A stretch of DNA of 27,675 nt, taken from the NCBI GenBank assembly GCA_964242895.1, contig CAXTBN010000039.1:1-27675 (forward strand). The letters are read 5' to 3'. The notes under the pieces are model-generated. The model saw nothing but the letters and a program-made list of their open reading frames with translations. It was not told where the DNA came from and ran no database searches. Position numbers and translations under genes: made by a program. Positions 8,504 to 16,303 of the stretch are shown here, piece by piece. The stretch is from JASLDZ01 sp964242895. GTDB lineage: Bacteria > Pseudomonadota > Alphaproteobacteria > Caulobacterales > Caulobacteraceae. Each line of letters begins with the position of its first letter. Position 1 is the first letter of the stretch.

Positions 8504-9808
8504 ATGACGGACCTCGCCCGCCCTTCCGACGACTTCCGCAAGGTGGCCATCGCCGGCCTCGCGGTGATCGGCCTGACCTTCGGTGCGCTCGGCGTCTGGG
8601 CCGCGGTGACGCCGCTGTCCTCGGCGGTGATCGGCCACGGCACGGTGACCAACGACACCAACAAGCAGACCATCCAGCACTACGAGGGCGGGATCATCCG
8701 CGGCATCTACGTGCACGAAGGCCAGCACGTGAACGCCGGCCAGCAGCTGTTCACGCTGGACTCGGTGCAGGCCAACGCGGCGCTCGATATCAGCAAGAAC
8801 CAGCTCTACAGCCTCCTGGCCAAGAGCGACCGCCTCACCGCCGAGCGCGAGGAAGCGTCCGCGATCAAGTGGTCGCCCGAGCTCCTCAAGGCCGGAACCG
8901 ACCCGATCGCCACCGAGGCGATGCAGGACGAGGAGCGCCAGTTCGTCGAGCGGCGCACCGCCCTGCAGAGCCAGATGGAGGTGCTGAAGAGCCGCATCAG
9001 CCAGTACCAGACCGAGATCCAGGGCATCGAGGAGCAGAACTCCAGCGCCAAGCAGCAGGTGGGCTTCCTCGACGACGAGATCGCCGGCTCCAACGAGCTT
9101 TACAAGCAGGACCTGATGCCCCGCCCGCGCCTGCTCGCGCTGCAACGCGACCGCGCCAACATGACGGGCTCGATCGGCCGGCTGGTCGCCGACAAGGCGC
9201 GCACGCAGAAGTCCATCGGCGAGACGACGCTGCAGATGCGCCAGCTCGAGGCCCAGTTCCAGCAGGAGGTGTCCAAGGACTCTTCCGACGTGCAGACGCA
9301 GCAGACCGACATTCGCCAGCGCTACTCGGTGGCGTCCGACCAAGCCAAGCGCGTGAACATCGTCGCGCCGGTCTCGGGCACGATCCAGAACCTCAAGTTC
9401 TTCACCGAGGGCGCCGTGGTGCGCCAAGCCGAGCCGCTGGTGGAGATCGCGCCGGACAAGGGCGACATGCAGATCCAGGCCCGCTTCAGCCCCAACGACG
9501 TCGACAGCCTGCGGCCCGGGCAGCGCGTGGAGCTGCGCTTCTCCTCCTTCCACGACCGGACGATCCCGGTGATCTTCGGCAAGATCCAGACCATCAGCCA
9601 GGACCGCCTCGTCGACGAGGCGCAGCACGTCCCGTACTACCTGGCCATCGTGCAGGTGAACCAGGACAGCCTGCCCGCGGCCATGAAGGGGCGCCTGCGG
9701 GCCGGCTATCCGGTGGACGTCACCGTGCCGATCGGCGCGCGCACGGCGCTGCAGTACATCTACCAGCCACTGACCAACGCCTTCCAGCAGTCGTTCCGCG
9801 AGAAGTAG
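8504..9808 (+). CDS. Type I secretion membrane fusion protein (HlyD/PrtE/RsaE family)
   Basis: A 434-residue adaptor that spans the periplasm between the exporter and the outer-membrane channel. A single membrane segment lies near residues 14-34. Next come a split lipoyl/barrel-sandwich half (HYEGGIIRGIYVHEGQ), a long coiled-coil hairpin with many Gln, Glu, Lys and Arg residues (about 90-270), the second lipoyl half (IVAPVSGTIQNLKFFTEG) and a C-terminal beta domain. The HYEGG and VAPVSGTI motifs are typical of type I secretion adaptors. CGGAG precedes the ATG. It is clearly the partner of the upstream ABC exporter, and the next gene starts 3 bases after its stop. Confidence 0.95.
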   Translation: MTDLARPSDDFRKVAIAGLAVIGLTFGALGVWAAVTPLSSAVIGHGTVTNDTNKQTIQHYEGGIIRGIYVHEGQHVNAGQQLFTLDSVQANAALDISKNQLYSLLAKSDRLTAEREEASAIKWSPELLKAGTDPIATEAMQDEERQFVERRTALQSQMEVLKSRISQYQTEIQGIEEQNSSAKQQVGFLDDEIAGSNELYKQDLMPRPRLLALQRDRANMTGSIGRLVADKARTQKSIGETTLQMRQLEAQFQQEVSKDSSDVQTQQTDIRQRYSVASDQAKRVNIVAPVSGTIQNLKFFTEGAVVRQAEPLVEIAPDKGDMQIQARFSPNDVDSLRPGQRVELRFSSFHDRTIPVIFGKIQTISQDRLVDEAQHVPYYLAIVQVNQDSLPAAMKGRLRAGYPVDVTVPIGARTALQYIYQPLTNAFQQSFREK

Positions 9809-9811
9809 GAC

Positions 9812-10447
9812 GTGGCGGGAGTGCTGGGGCGCGTGCTCGTGCTTGGCGCGGGCGGGCACGCCAAGGTGGTCATCGACTCGCTGCGCGCCAGCGGGCGCGA
9901 GATCGCGGGCGTGCTCGACGCCGACCCGACGCCGCGCACGGTGGCGGGCGCGGAGGTGATCGGCTCGGACGCGGCGCTCGAGCGACTGCGAGGGGAGGGG
10001 CTGGCGGAGGCCTTCGTGGCGCTCGGCGGCAACGCTCTGCGCGCCCGGCTCGGCGTGAAGCTTCGAGGCCTCGGCTACACGCTCGCGAACGCGGTGCATC
10101 CCTCGGCGGTGCTGTCGCCCTCCGTCGTGCTCGGCGAGGGCGTGGCGATCATGGCGGGCGCCTGTCTGAACGCCGACACGCGCGTGGGCGACCTCGCCAT
10201 CGTCAACACGGGCGCGATCGTCGACCACGACAACGACCTGGGCGAGGCCTGCCATGTCGCGCCGCGCTGCGGTCTGGCCGGGAACGTCACCATCGGAGCC
10301 CGCGCCTTCCTCGGCGTCGGCTGCTCGGCCATCCCCGGCGTGATCATCGGGGCGGACGCCCAGGTGGGCGCGGGCGGCGTGATCGTGCGCGACATCCCCG
10401 CCGGCGCCCTGGCGATGGGCGTGCCCGCCCGCGTCGTGCGGGCCTGA
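9812..10447 (+). CDS. NeuD/PglD-type sugar O/N-acyltransferase (left-handed beta-helix)
   Basis: A 211-residue acyltransferase expected to acetylate an amino- or hydroxyl-sugar on a nucleotide-sugar or glycan precursor. Residues 7-20 (VLVLGAGGHAKVVI) are the Rossmann-like N-terminal sugar-binding part of the NeuD/PglD family. From about residue 95 there are hexapeptide repeats (HPSAVL, GAIVDH, GNVTIG, GADAQVG) typical of the trimeric beta-helix, ending in the GVPARVVRA cap. His139 in VDHDND fits the catalytic base of PglD. The start is GTG, with only 3 bases after the adaptor gene. In Caulobacter an acetyltransferase for perosamine (PerB) belongs to this family and supports the S-layer-anchoring O-polysaccharide, so a similar role is possible. 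The substrate cannot be read from the sequence. Confidence 0.88.
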   Translation: MAGVLGRVLVLGAGGHAKVVIDSLRASGREIAGVLDADPTPRTVAGAEVIGSDAALERLRGEGLAEAFVALGGNALRARLGVKLRGLGYTLANAVHPSAVLSPSVVLGEGVAIMAGACLNADTRVGDLAIVNTGAIVDHDNDLGEACHVAPRCGLAGNVTIGARAFLGVGCSAIPGVIIGADAQVGAGGVIVRDIPAGALAMGVPARVVRA

Positions 10448-10456
10448 GCGCGACCC

Positions 10457-11515
10457 GTGCGTATCGTCCTGGCCTCCACCTTCGTGCCCTTCGTGCACGG
10501 CGGCGCGCGCTTCATCGTGGAGTGGGCGGAGGACAAGCTGCGCGAGGCCGGCCACGAGGTTGAGCGCTTCTACCTGCCCTTCAGCGACGCTCCGCACGAG
10601 CTGCTGGACCAGGTCGCCGCCTTCCGGATGATGGACCTGGCGCAGTGGTCTGACCGGCTGATCGCCTTCCGGCCGCCGTCCTACGTGATCCCGCACCCCG
10701 ACAAGGTGCTGTGGTTCATCCACCACATCCGCCCCTACTACGATATGTGGGGGACCGAGCACGCCCCGCCGGACACGCCGTTCAACCGCGCCGTCCGCGA
10801 CCAGCTGCGCGACATCGACACGACCGCGCTCAACGAGGCGCGACGCGTCTACACGAACTCCCGGATCGTCAGCGACCGCCTGCAGCGCTTCAACGGCGTC
10901 GCCTCCGAGCCCCTGTACCCGCCGATCTGGCGGCCGGAGCGCTTCGCCAACGCCGGCTACGGCGACGAGGTGCTGGTCGTCTGCCGCGCCGAGCCGCACA
11001 AGCGCCAGCATCTGCTGATCGCGGCCATGGCCTACGTGACCACGCCCGTGCGCCTGCGCCTGTGCGGGGCCGCCAGCGGGGCCGCCTACGCCAAGCGCCT
11101 GCAGGATCTGATCGACGACCTCGACCTTCACGACCGGGTCGCCTTCGAGGATCGCTGGATCGGCGAGGACGAGAAGGCCGAGCTGGTCTCCGGCGCGCTC
11201 GCCCTGGCCTATCTCCCGCACGACGAGGACAGCTACGGCTACCCGTCCCTTGAGGCCGCGCACGCGGACAAGGCGGTGCTGACCACCACCGACTCGGGCG
11301 GCGTGCTCGAGCTGGTCGAGGACGGCCGCAACGGCCTCGTCGTCGAGCCCAACCCCCGCGCCCTGGCCGCCGCGCTGGACCGTCTGTGGTCCGACAAGGC
11401 CGAGACGGCGCGCATGGGTCGCGAGAACCAGGCGCGCGTGCGCGAGCTACGCATTGATTGGGGACGCGTCGTCGAGGCGCTCGGCGGCCCTGCGCCCGCG
11501 GCAGCGCGCGCGTGA
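10457..11515 (+). CDS. Glycosyltransferase, GT4-like (group 1), first of a tandem pair
   Basis: A 352-residue cytoplasmic glycosyltransferase of the GT-B fold. The N-terminal half opens with MRIVLASTFVPFVHGGA, the first strand and glycine loop. The C-terminal half has VVCRAEPHKRQHLLIAAMA (donor-domain entry) and PHDEDSYGYPSLEAAHA, the E-x7-E region of GT4 enzymes, followed by LTTTDSGGVLELV. The start is GTG at 10457. The stop overlaps the next gene's GTG start. It closely resembles the next gene in length and in motifs such as EPLYPP and TTTDSGG, suggesting an old tandem duplication. Placement between the secretion adaptor and tolC suggests it builds a surface polysaccharide or glycosylates the exported protein. 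Donor and acceptor are unknown. Confidence 0.88.
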   Translation: MRIVLASTFVPFVHGGARFIVEWAEDKLREAGHEVERFYLPFSDAPHELLDQVAAFRMMDLAQWSDRLIAFRPPSYVIPHPDKVLWFIHHIRPYYDMWGTEHAPPDTPFNRAVRDQLRDIDTTALNEARRVYTNSRIVSDRLQRFNGVASEPLYPPIWRPERFANAGYGDEVLVVCRAEPHKRQHLLIAAMAYVTTPVRLRLCGAASGAAYAKRLQDLIDDLDLHDRVAFEDRWIGEDEKAELVSGALALAYLPHDEDSYGYPSLEAAHADKAVLTTTDSGGVLELVEDGRNGLVVEPNPRALAAALDRLWSDKAETARMGRENQARVRELRIDWGRVVEALGGPAPAAARA

Positions 11516-12546
11516 AGGTGCTCGTCGTCAACAACGCCGCGCCGTTCATCCGCGGCGGGGCGGAGGAGCTGGCCGACCACCTCGTGCGCCAGCTCAACGC
11601 CACGAAGGGCGTGGAGAGCGAGCTCCTTCGCCTGCCCTTCGCCTGGTCGCCGTCCGAGCGGCTGATCGAGGAGGCGCTGATCCACCAGGGCCTGCGCCCG
11701 ATCAACGTGGACCGGGTGATCGCGCTCAAGTTCCCGGCCTACCTCGTCCCACACGACCACAAGGTCCTGTGGCTGCTGCACCAGTTCCGCCAGGCTTACG
11801 ACCTCGGCGACGCCGGCCAGGGCCTCAGCGACGATGGTCGCGAGGGCGAGATCAAGCGGGCCGTACGCCGCGCCGACGACCTCGCCTTCGCCGAGACGCG
11901 ACGCATCTTCTGCAACTCCCCAGTCACCCGCGACCGCCTGCGCCGCTACAACGGAGCCGACGCCGAGGTGCTCTATCCGCCGCTCAACGACGCCGAGCTG
12001 TTCACGGGCGGCGAGGCGGGCGGCTACGTCTTCGCCGGCGGCCGCGTGGCTCCCGGCAAGCGCCAGCACCTCCTCGTCGAGGCGATGGCGCACGTGCGCG
12101 CGCCCGGACGGCTCGTGATCGCCGGTCCGCCGGAGAGCGAGGCCTACGCCGAGCGGTTGAGCGCCCTCGTCGCGGAGCATGACCTCGAGAGCCGGGTGGA
12201 GCTGCGCTTCGGCTTCCACCCGCGCGCCGAGATCGCGACGTGGATGAACGGCTCGGCCGCCTGCGCCTACCTGCCCTTCGACGAGGACAGCCTGGGCTAC
12301 GTCACCATGGAGGCCTTCGCCGCGGGCAAGCCCGTGCTGACCACCACCGACTCCGGCGGCCTGCTGGAGATGGTGTCGGAAGCGACCGGCCTGGTCGTCG
12401 AGCCCTCGCCCGCCGCCCTGGCCGGGGCGCTCGACCACTTGTTCGCCGACCCGGCGCGCACCACCGCCCTCGGCCGCGCCGCCAGGGCGGAGTGGGACGG
12501 CCGCGGCCTCGACTGGCCCTCCACCGTGGCCCGGCTGCTCGCATGA
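11512..12546 (+). CDS. Glycosyltransferase, GT4-like (group 1), second of a tandem pair
   Basis: A 344-residue GT-B fold glycosyltransferase. The start is the GTG at 11512, overlapping the preceding stop as GTGA, which gives MKVLVVNNAAPFIRGGAEEL as the first strand and glycine loop. Domain two starts with FAGGRVAPGKRQHLLVEAMA and has the E-x7-E site in LPFDEDSLGYVTMEAFAAG, then LTTTDSGGLLEMV. Shared LYPP, KRQHLL, DEDS.GY and TTTDSGG blocks show that it is a paralogue of the preceding gene. The E-x7-E motif is better preserved here. It probably adds a different sugar to the same chain. A 64-base gap then leads to tolC, whose ribosome site AGGA sits about 8 bases before its ATG. Confidence 0.88.
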   Translation: MKVLVVNNAAPFIRGGAEELADHLVRQLNATKGVESELLRLPFAWSPSERLIEEALIHQGLRPINVDRVIALKFPAYLVPHDHKVLWLLHQFRQAYDLGDAGQGLSDDGREGEIKRAVRRADDLAFAETRRIFCNSPVTRDRLRRYNGADAEVLYPPLNDAELFTGGEAGGYVFAGGRVAPGKRQHLLVEAMAHVRAPGRLVIAGPPESEAYAERLSALVAEHDLESRVELRFGFHPRAEIATWMNGSAACAYLPFDEDSLGYVTMEAFAAGKPVLTTTDSGGLLEMVSEATGLVVEPSPAALAGALDHLFADPARTTALGRAARAEWDGRGLDWPSTVARLLA

Positions 12547-12610
12547 GGCGGATGGTCGCTGACATCCCGGCGCCATGGCCGCGCCCCCTTCGTCCGCATA
12601 GGACCCGCCC

Positions 12611-14227
12611 ATGACGTTTTCTACGGCCCGCCTGCTCGGGACGGCCGCGGCCCTGGTGCTCGCGGCCGCCGCGCCCGCGCGTGCGACCACGCTCGCGGAG
12701 GCGATCGCCTACGCCTACGACACCAATCCCGGCCTGCAGGCGCAGCGCGCGGCGCTGCGGGCGCTGGACGAGAGCTACGTGCAGGCGCGCTCCGGCTACG
12801 GCCTGCAGATCGCCGCCAACGCCGCGGCGCAGAACAACAACTACAAGCTTGGGGCCGTCGGCGACCCCGAGAGCTCGCCCCACGGCGTCGAGACGCTGAA
12901 TCAGGACAACGAGAGCGTCTCCGTCGTCCAGCCGCTCTGGACGGGCGGCCGCGTGGGCGCCCGGGTCACCGAGGCGGAGGCGCAGATCAAGACGGGCCGC
13001 GAGAACCTGCGCCGCTTCGAGCTCGACCTGCTGACGCGCATCGTCACCGCCTACGTCGACGTGCGCCGCGACGAGCAGCTCCTGACCATCAACCAGGACA
13101 CCGTGGCCGTGCTCGAGCGCGAACTCTCCGACGCCGAGGCCAAGTTCAAGGTGCGCCAGCTCACCGCCACTGACACGGCGCAGTCCAAGGCGCGTCTCGC
13201 CCAGGCCCGCTCCAGCCTTGTGAACGCCCAGGCGCAGCTCGCGGTGAGCCGGTCGCAGTACCTGGGCGCGGTCGGTCAGAACCCGGTCGACCTCGCGCCG
13301 GCGCCGCCGGTCGAGGGCCTGCCCGAGACGATCGAGAAGGCCTTCGACGCCGCCGAGCAGACCAACCCTCAGCTGCGCGCGGCCGTGTTCGGCGAACTGG
13401 GATCCCGCGCCCGGGTGGTGGAGGCGAAAGCCGGCAAGCTGCCCACGGTGACCGCCCGCGTCGACTTCTCGCGCACGCCGCTCAGCGGCCCTTTCCCCGA
13501 GCAGGGCGAACTCGACTCGCGCTCGGCCTCCATCACCTTCAGCCAGCCGATCTTCACCTCCGGCCAGCTTACCAGCCAGATCCGGCAGGCGACGCAGGAG
13601 AACAACCGCGACCGGCTGAACATCGACGACATCCGCCTGCAGGTGACGCAGAACGTGTCCGCCGCCTGGGAGCAGCTCGCCGCCAGCCGCAAGCAGGTCT
13701 CCACCTTCGAGGACGAGGTGAAGGCGGACGAGTTCGCCTTCTACGGCGTGCGGCAGGAGGAGAAGTTCGCGCTGCGCTCGCAGATCGAGGTGCTGAACGC
13801 CGAGCTGGAGCTCACCAACGCCCAGCAGAACCTCGTGCGGGTACGCGCGCAGGAATACGCTGGCCGCGTCCAGCTCCTCTCCAACATCGGCACGCTTGAC
13901 GTGCGCATGTTCGCGCCCAAGACGGCTCGCTACGACGAAGTGGCCAACCTCAAGCGGATCAAGAACCTCGGCGCGACGCCGCTGGAGGCGCCCGCGCGCT
14001 TGTTCGACCACTACCTCGCGCCGCCGCTCGCCCCGCAGCGCCCCGCCTCCATCGCCGAGGCGCGGCCCGGCGGGGCGGAGCTGCCGGCCACGCCTGACAT
14101 CGAGGCGCCGATCACCTCCATCCTCGCCACGCTGAATCGCACGCCGGCCGCGCCGCCGCCGGCCCCGCCCACGCCGCCCGACCCCCGCACGCCGCCAACC
14201 GCCGCGCCCACGCTCAAGCCGGGTTGA
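12611..14227 (+). CDS. TolC-family outer-membrane channel protein of the type I secretion system (RsaF-like)
   Basis: A 538-residue outer-membrane factor expected to trimerise into the exit duct for the type I system. It begins with a signal peptide (about residues 1-25, ending APARA). Two homologous halves of long helices and strands follow, the family pattern, with LAEAIAYAYDTNPGLQAQRAAL and VVQPLWTGGRVGA in the first half and ITFSQPIFTSGQLTSQI in the second. After the last helix an unusual Pro/Ala-rich tail of about 75 residues begins near residue 463. In the Caulobacter S-layer system the channel gene is likewise separated from the exporter genes by polysaccharide genes, as it is here. 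AGGA lies before the ATG. Confidence 0.94.
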   Translation: MTFSTARLLGTAAALVLAAAAPARATTLAEAIAYAYDTNPGLQAQRAALRALDESYVQARSGYGLQIAANAAAQNNNYKLGAVGDPESSPHGVETLNQDNESVSVVQPLWTGGRVGARVTEAEAQIKTGRENLRRFELDLLTRIVTAYVDVRRDEQLLTINQDTVAVLERELSDAEAKFKVRQLTATDTAQSKARLAQARSSLVNAQAQLAVSRSQYLGAVGQNPVDLAPAPPVEGLPETIEKAFDAAEQTNPQLRAAVFGELGSRARVVEAKAGKLPTVTARVDFSRTPLSGPFPEQGELDSRSASITFSQPIFTSGQLTSQIRQATQENNRDRLNIDDIRLQVTQNVSAAWEQLAASRKQVSTFEDEVKADEFAFYGVRQEEKFALRSQIEVLNAELELTNAQQNLVRVRAQEYAGRVQLLSNIGTLDVRMFAPKTARYDEVANLKRIKNLGATPLEAPARLFDHYLAPPLAPQRPASIAEARPGGAELPATPDIEAPITSILATLNRTPAAPPPAPPTPPDPRTPPTAAPTLKPG

Positions 14228-14231
14228 ATCG

Positions 14232-14276
14232 GCGGGGGTTGAGCGTTTCCATAACTAGCGGGGGTTGAACCCCCGC
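14232..14276. promoter_or_regulatory. Direct repeats plus perfect palindrome between tolC and the regulator gene
   Basis: GCGGGGGTTGA occurs at 14232-14242 and again at 14258-14268, 26 bases apart. The second copy is part of a perfect palindrome, GCGGGGGTT-G-AACCCCCGC (14258-14276). The palindrome could be an operator for the adjacent HTH protein or a terminator stem for tolC. No T run follows, which weakens the terminator reading. The spacing of about 2.5 helical turns would suit cooperative binding. Confidence 0.4.
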
Positions 14277-14330
14277 AAGCGGCGCCTTAAAGAACATGAA
14301 CGAGACGGGGATCGCCCGTTCCGGGGCGTG

Positions 14331-14630
14331 ATGATGTACGGCAACCCGCAACGGCGCAGCGCCTCCGACGTCCAGGACCTCCGTCGCGAAGGTGGGCGGT
14401 GGCTCAAGGAGCTGCGCGAGGGCGCCGGGCTGTCGCAGCGCCAGCTGGCGGCCAAGGTCGGGGCCGATTATTACACCTTCATCTCGCAGCTGGAGACGGG
14501 GCGCGGCCGCATCCCGCCCGACCGCTACACCGACTGGGCTGCGGCGTTGGAGCTCGAGCCGAAGGCTTTCGTGACCGGGCTTCTCCGCTATTATGATCCG
14601 ATCACCTACGCGGTGCTGTTCGCCGACTGA
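14331..14630 (+). CDS. Cro/CI-type helix-turn-helix transcriptional regulator (small)
   Basis: A 99-residue DNA-binding protein. Residues about 18-75 form an XRE/Cro-CI helix-turn-helix. The recognition unit is GLSQRQLAAKVGADYYTFISQ, ending in the conserved LETGRGRIP turn. The C-terminal part (KAFVTGLLRYYDPITYAVLF) is a short conserved helix, probably for dimerisation. The ATG at 14331 is followed immediately by a second ATG. A TTG at 14265 would lengthen the protein through the palindrome and is less likely. The stop of an 11-codon ATG-initiated frame (14296-14331) overlaps the first ATG. The gene sits 104 bases after tolC and 49 bases before the 533-residue unknown gene, so it may regulate this locus. 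The target is unproven. Confidence 0.85.
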   Translation: MMYGNPQRRSASDVQDLRREGGRWLKELREGAGLSQRQLAAKVGADYYTFISQLETGRGRIPPDRYTDWAAALELEPKAFVTGLLRYYDPITYAVLFAD

Positions 14631-14679
14631 CCCGGCGCCTGTCAGGCGTCTTGCCCTCGGAGGCCGTTGAGCCCTCTTC

Positions 14680-16281
14680 ATGGCGGCCCAGATCCTCTCC
14701 TTCGCCGCCGCGCGCCTGCGCGAGCCCGCCACGCGCGACTGGTCCCGCCAGGAGCTCGCCGAGTTCTATCGTGTCGAGAGTGCGCTTCTGCAGGCGGGTC
14801 TGGCGCTCGAGAGCGAGCGCGGCCTGTCGGACGAGGGTGAGCCCTGGTTCGTGTTCTGCCGCGCGGACACGGGCGAGGTGTTCATTCACTTCGCCCGCGT
14901 GGACGGCGTGTACGTGGTCGACGGGGCGGCGTTCGGATCGCCGGCGCGCGGGCGCGACTTCGGTGCGCTGGTCCGCGACCTGATCGCCAGCCACCCGCTG
15001 GCCACCACGCGCCGGCCCGGCTCCAACGTGATGATGCACCCCGCGGCGCTGCTGATCGCGCTGGTGGGAGCCGCCTTCTTCCAGAGCGGCAAGGCCAAGG
15101 CCGCGGAGGCGGCGCACGCGGCCGCCGGGGACGGTGCGGCGGCCGGCCATGACCGCCGCGGCCTGATGTTCAACGCCGGCGACTCCGCTCCCAGCGGCGA
15201 GGCGCCGACGGCCGCCCGCTTCGTCGCCCTGGACGCGGCCGAGGTCGCCGCCGTGCTGACTGGCGTGGCGCTCGGGATGCGCGACTTGCCCGCGGCTGCG
15301 GCGACGCCGGCCGACACCTCCGCCCCCGCCGGCGTCGGCCGCGTCGCGTCCGAGCCGTTCCGCGGTGTGTCGACCTCCGCCGACCGCATGGCCGCAGCTT
15401 CGGACGCCCTGAGCGCGCTTCCCGCCGCGGACGCGCGAACCGCGCTCATGGTGATGGCCGTGGTGCACGACCTCGCCCGCAGCGTCGCCTTCGCCGCGGC
15501 GCCCGTTCAGCCGCCGGCCTCTCACGGCGTGGCGGTGGACACCTCCATGCGCGCCGAGGCCGCTCCGGCGCCCACCTCCACCGCTCCCGCCGCCGTGTCG
15601 GAGACGCCCGCGCCGACGCTGGTGGTGCATCTCGCGAGCGGGCCGTCGCCGCAGATCGAGGCGCTGGCGGTGGTCACGGCGGACGGCGTGCTGACGCGGA
15701 TCCCGCTCGACCACGTGGTGCACGTGGACCAGCTGCCGACGCTCCTCGCCGACCTGATCGCGCACGACAACCTCGTCGCCGCGCCGGCTCCCACCGATCC
15801 GACGCCGCCCGACGGCTCGGGCGGCGACAGCGGCGTCGTGATCGCGACCAACAGCGACGGGCATGTCGCCGCGCTCCAAGGAGGCGACGTCCATCACGAC
15901 AGCGGCTCCGTGACGCCCGCTCCGGCCGACACTTCACACTCTCAGCCCACCCCGCCGCAGGTCATTGCGCCCCCGATCCCGATCCCGACCCCGGCGCCCC
16001 TGCAGGCGGGGGCGAACAGCTCGACGCTCGTTCCGAGCGGGGGCGCGCAGAGCCTCTTCGACCAGCACGTCGACGCCGCGGTGGACGCCTTCGTCAACGC
16101 CGTGCCCGGCGTGCAGGTCGTGATCTCGGGGCACGAGGTCGTCTTCTACGATCCGGCCGTGCTCGGTGTGCTTCCGTCCGGCGAGGGATTGGACAGCGTG
16201 ACCTGGACGATGGAGGACGGCAGCACTGTCAGCCTGGTCGGCTTGGTGTCCGAGCTCCACGCCGCGCACGGCGTGAGCTGA
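14680..16281 (+). CDS. Conserved hypothetical protein with one membrane segment and a long Ala/Pro-rich region
   Basis: A 533-residue protein of unknown function. Residues 1-110 look like a conserved cytoplasmic domain rich in invariant-looking aromatics (DWSRQELAEFYRVESALLQ, SDEGEPWFVFCRADTG, VFIHFARVDGVYVV). One hydrophobic segment (about 116-134, HPAALLIALVGAAFF) should cross the inner membrane. Residues about 140-420 are low-complexity Ala/Pro/Thr/Asp with scattered His, as expected for an extended periplasmic stalk. A C-terminal part (about 455-533) has short beta-like strands (GVQVVISGHEVVFYDP). There are no RTX repeats or catalytic motif. The placement right after the HTH regulator and next to the secretion and sugar genes suggests a membrane accessory of the surface system; this is inference. 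Confidence 0.8.
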   Translation: MAAQILSFAAARLREPATRDWSRQELAEFYRVESALLQAGLALESERGLSDEGEPWFVFCRADTGEVFIHFARVDGVYVVDGAAFGSPARGRDFGALVRDLIASHPLATTRRPGSNVMMHPAALLIALVGAAFFQSGKAKAAEAAHAAAGDGAAAGHDRRGLMFNAGDSAPSGEAPTAARFVALDAAEVAAVLTGVALGMRDLPAAAATPADTSAPAGVGRVASEPFRGVSTSADRMAAASDALSALPAADARTALMVMAVVHDLARSVAFAAAPVQPPASHGVAVDTSMRAEAAPAPTSTAPAAVSETPAPTLVVHLASGPSPQIEALAVVTADGVLTRIPLDHVVHVDQLPTLLADLIAHDNLVAAPAPTDPTPPDGSGGDSGVVIATNSDGHVAALQGGDVHHDSGSVTPAPADTSHSQPTPPQVIAPPIPIPTPAPLQAGANSSTLVPSGGAQSLFDQHVDAAVDAFVNAVPGVQVVISGHEVVFYDPAVLGVLPSGEGLDSVTWTMEDGSTVSLVGLVSELHAAHGVS

Positions 16282-16303
16282 CCGCCGCTCTCGGGTTCTG
16301 CTC

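Noticed and set aside
6589..8673. A 694-codon minus-strand open frame
   Set aside because: It is antisense to the ABC exporter, and its translation is compositionally biased with no domain pattern.
8288..11263. A 991-codon open frame on the minus strand
   Set aside because: It lies antisense to three well-supported plus-strand genes. It is His/Leu/Arg/Asp-rich low-complexity sequence, typical of an antisense frame in GC-rich DNA, with no recognisable domain.
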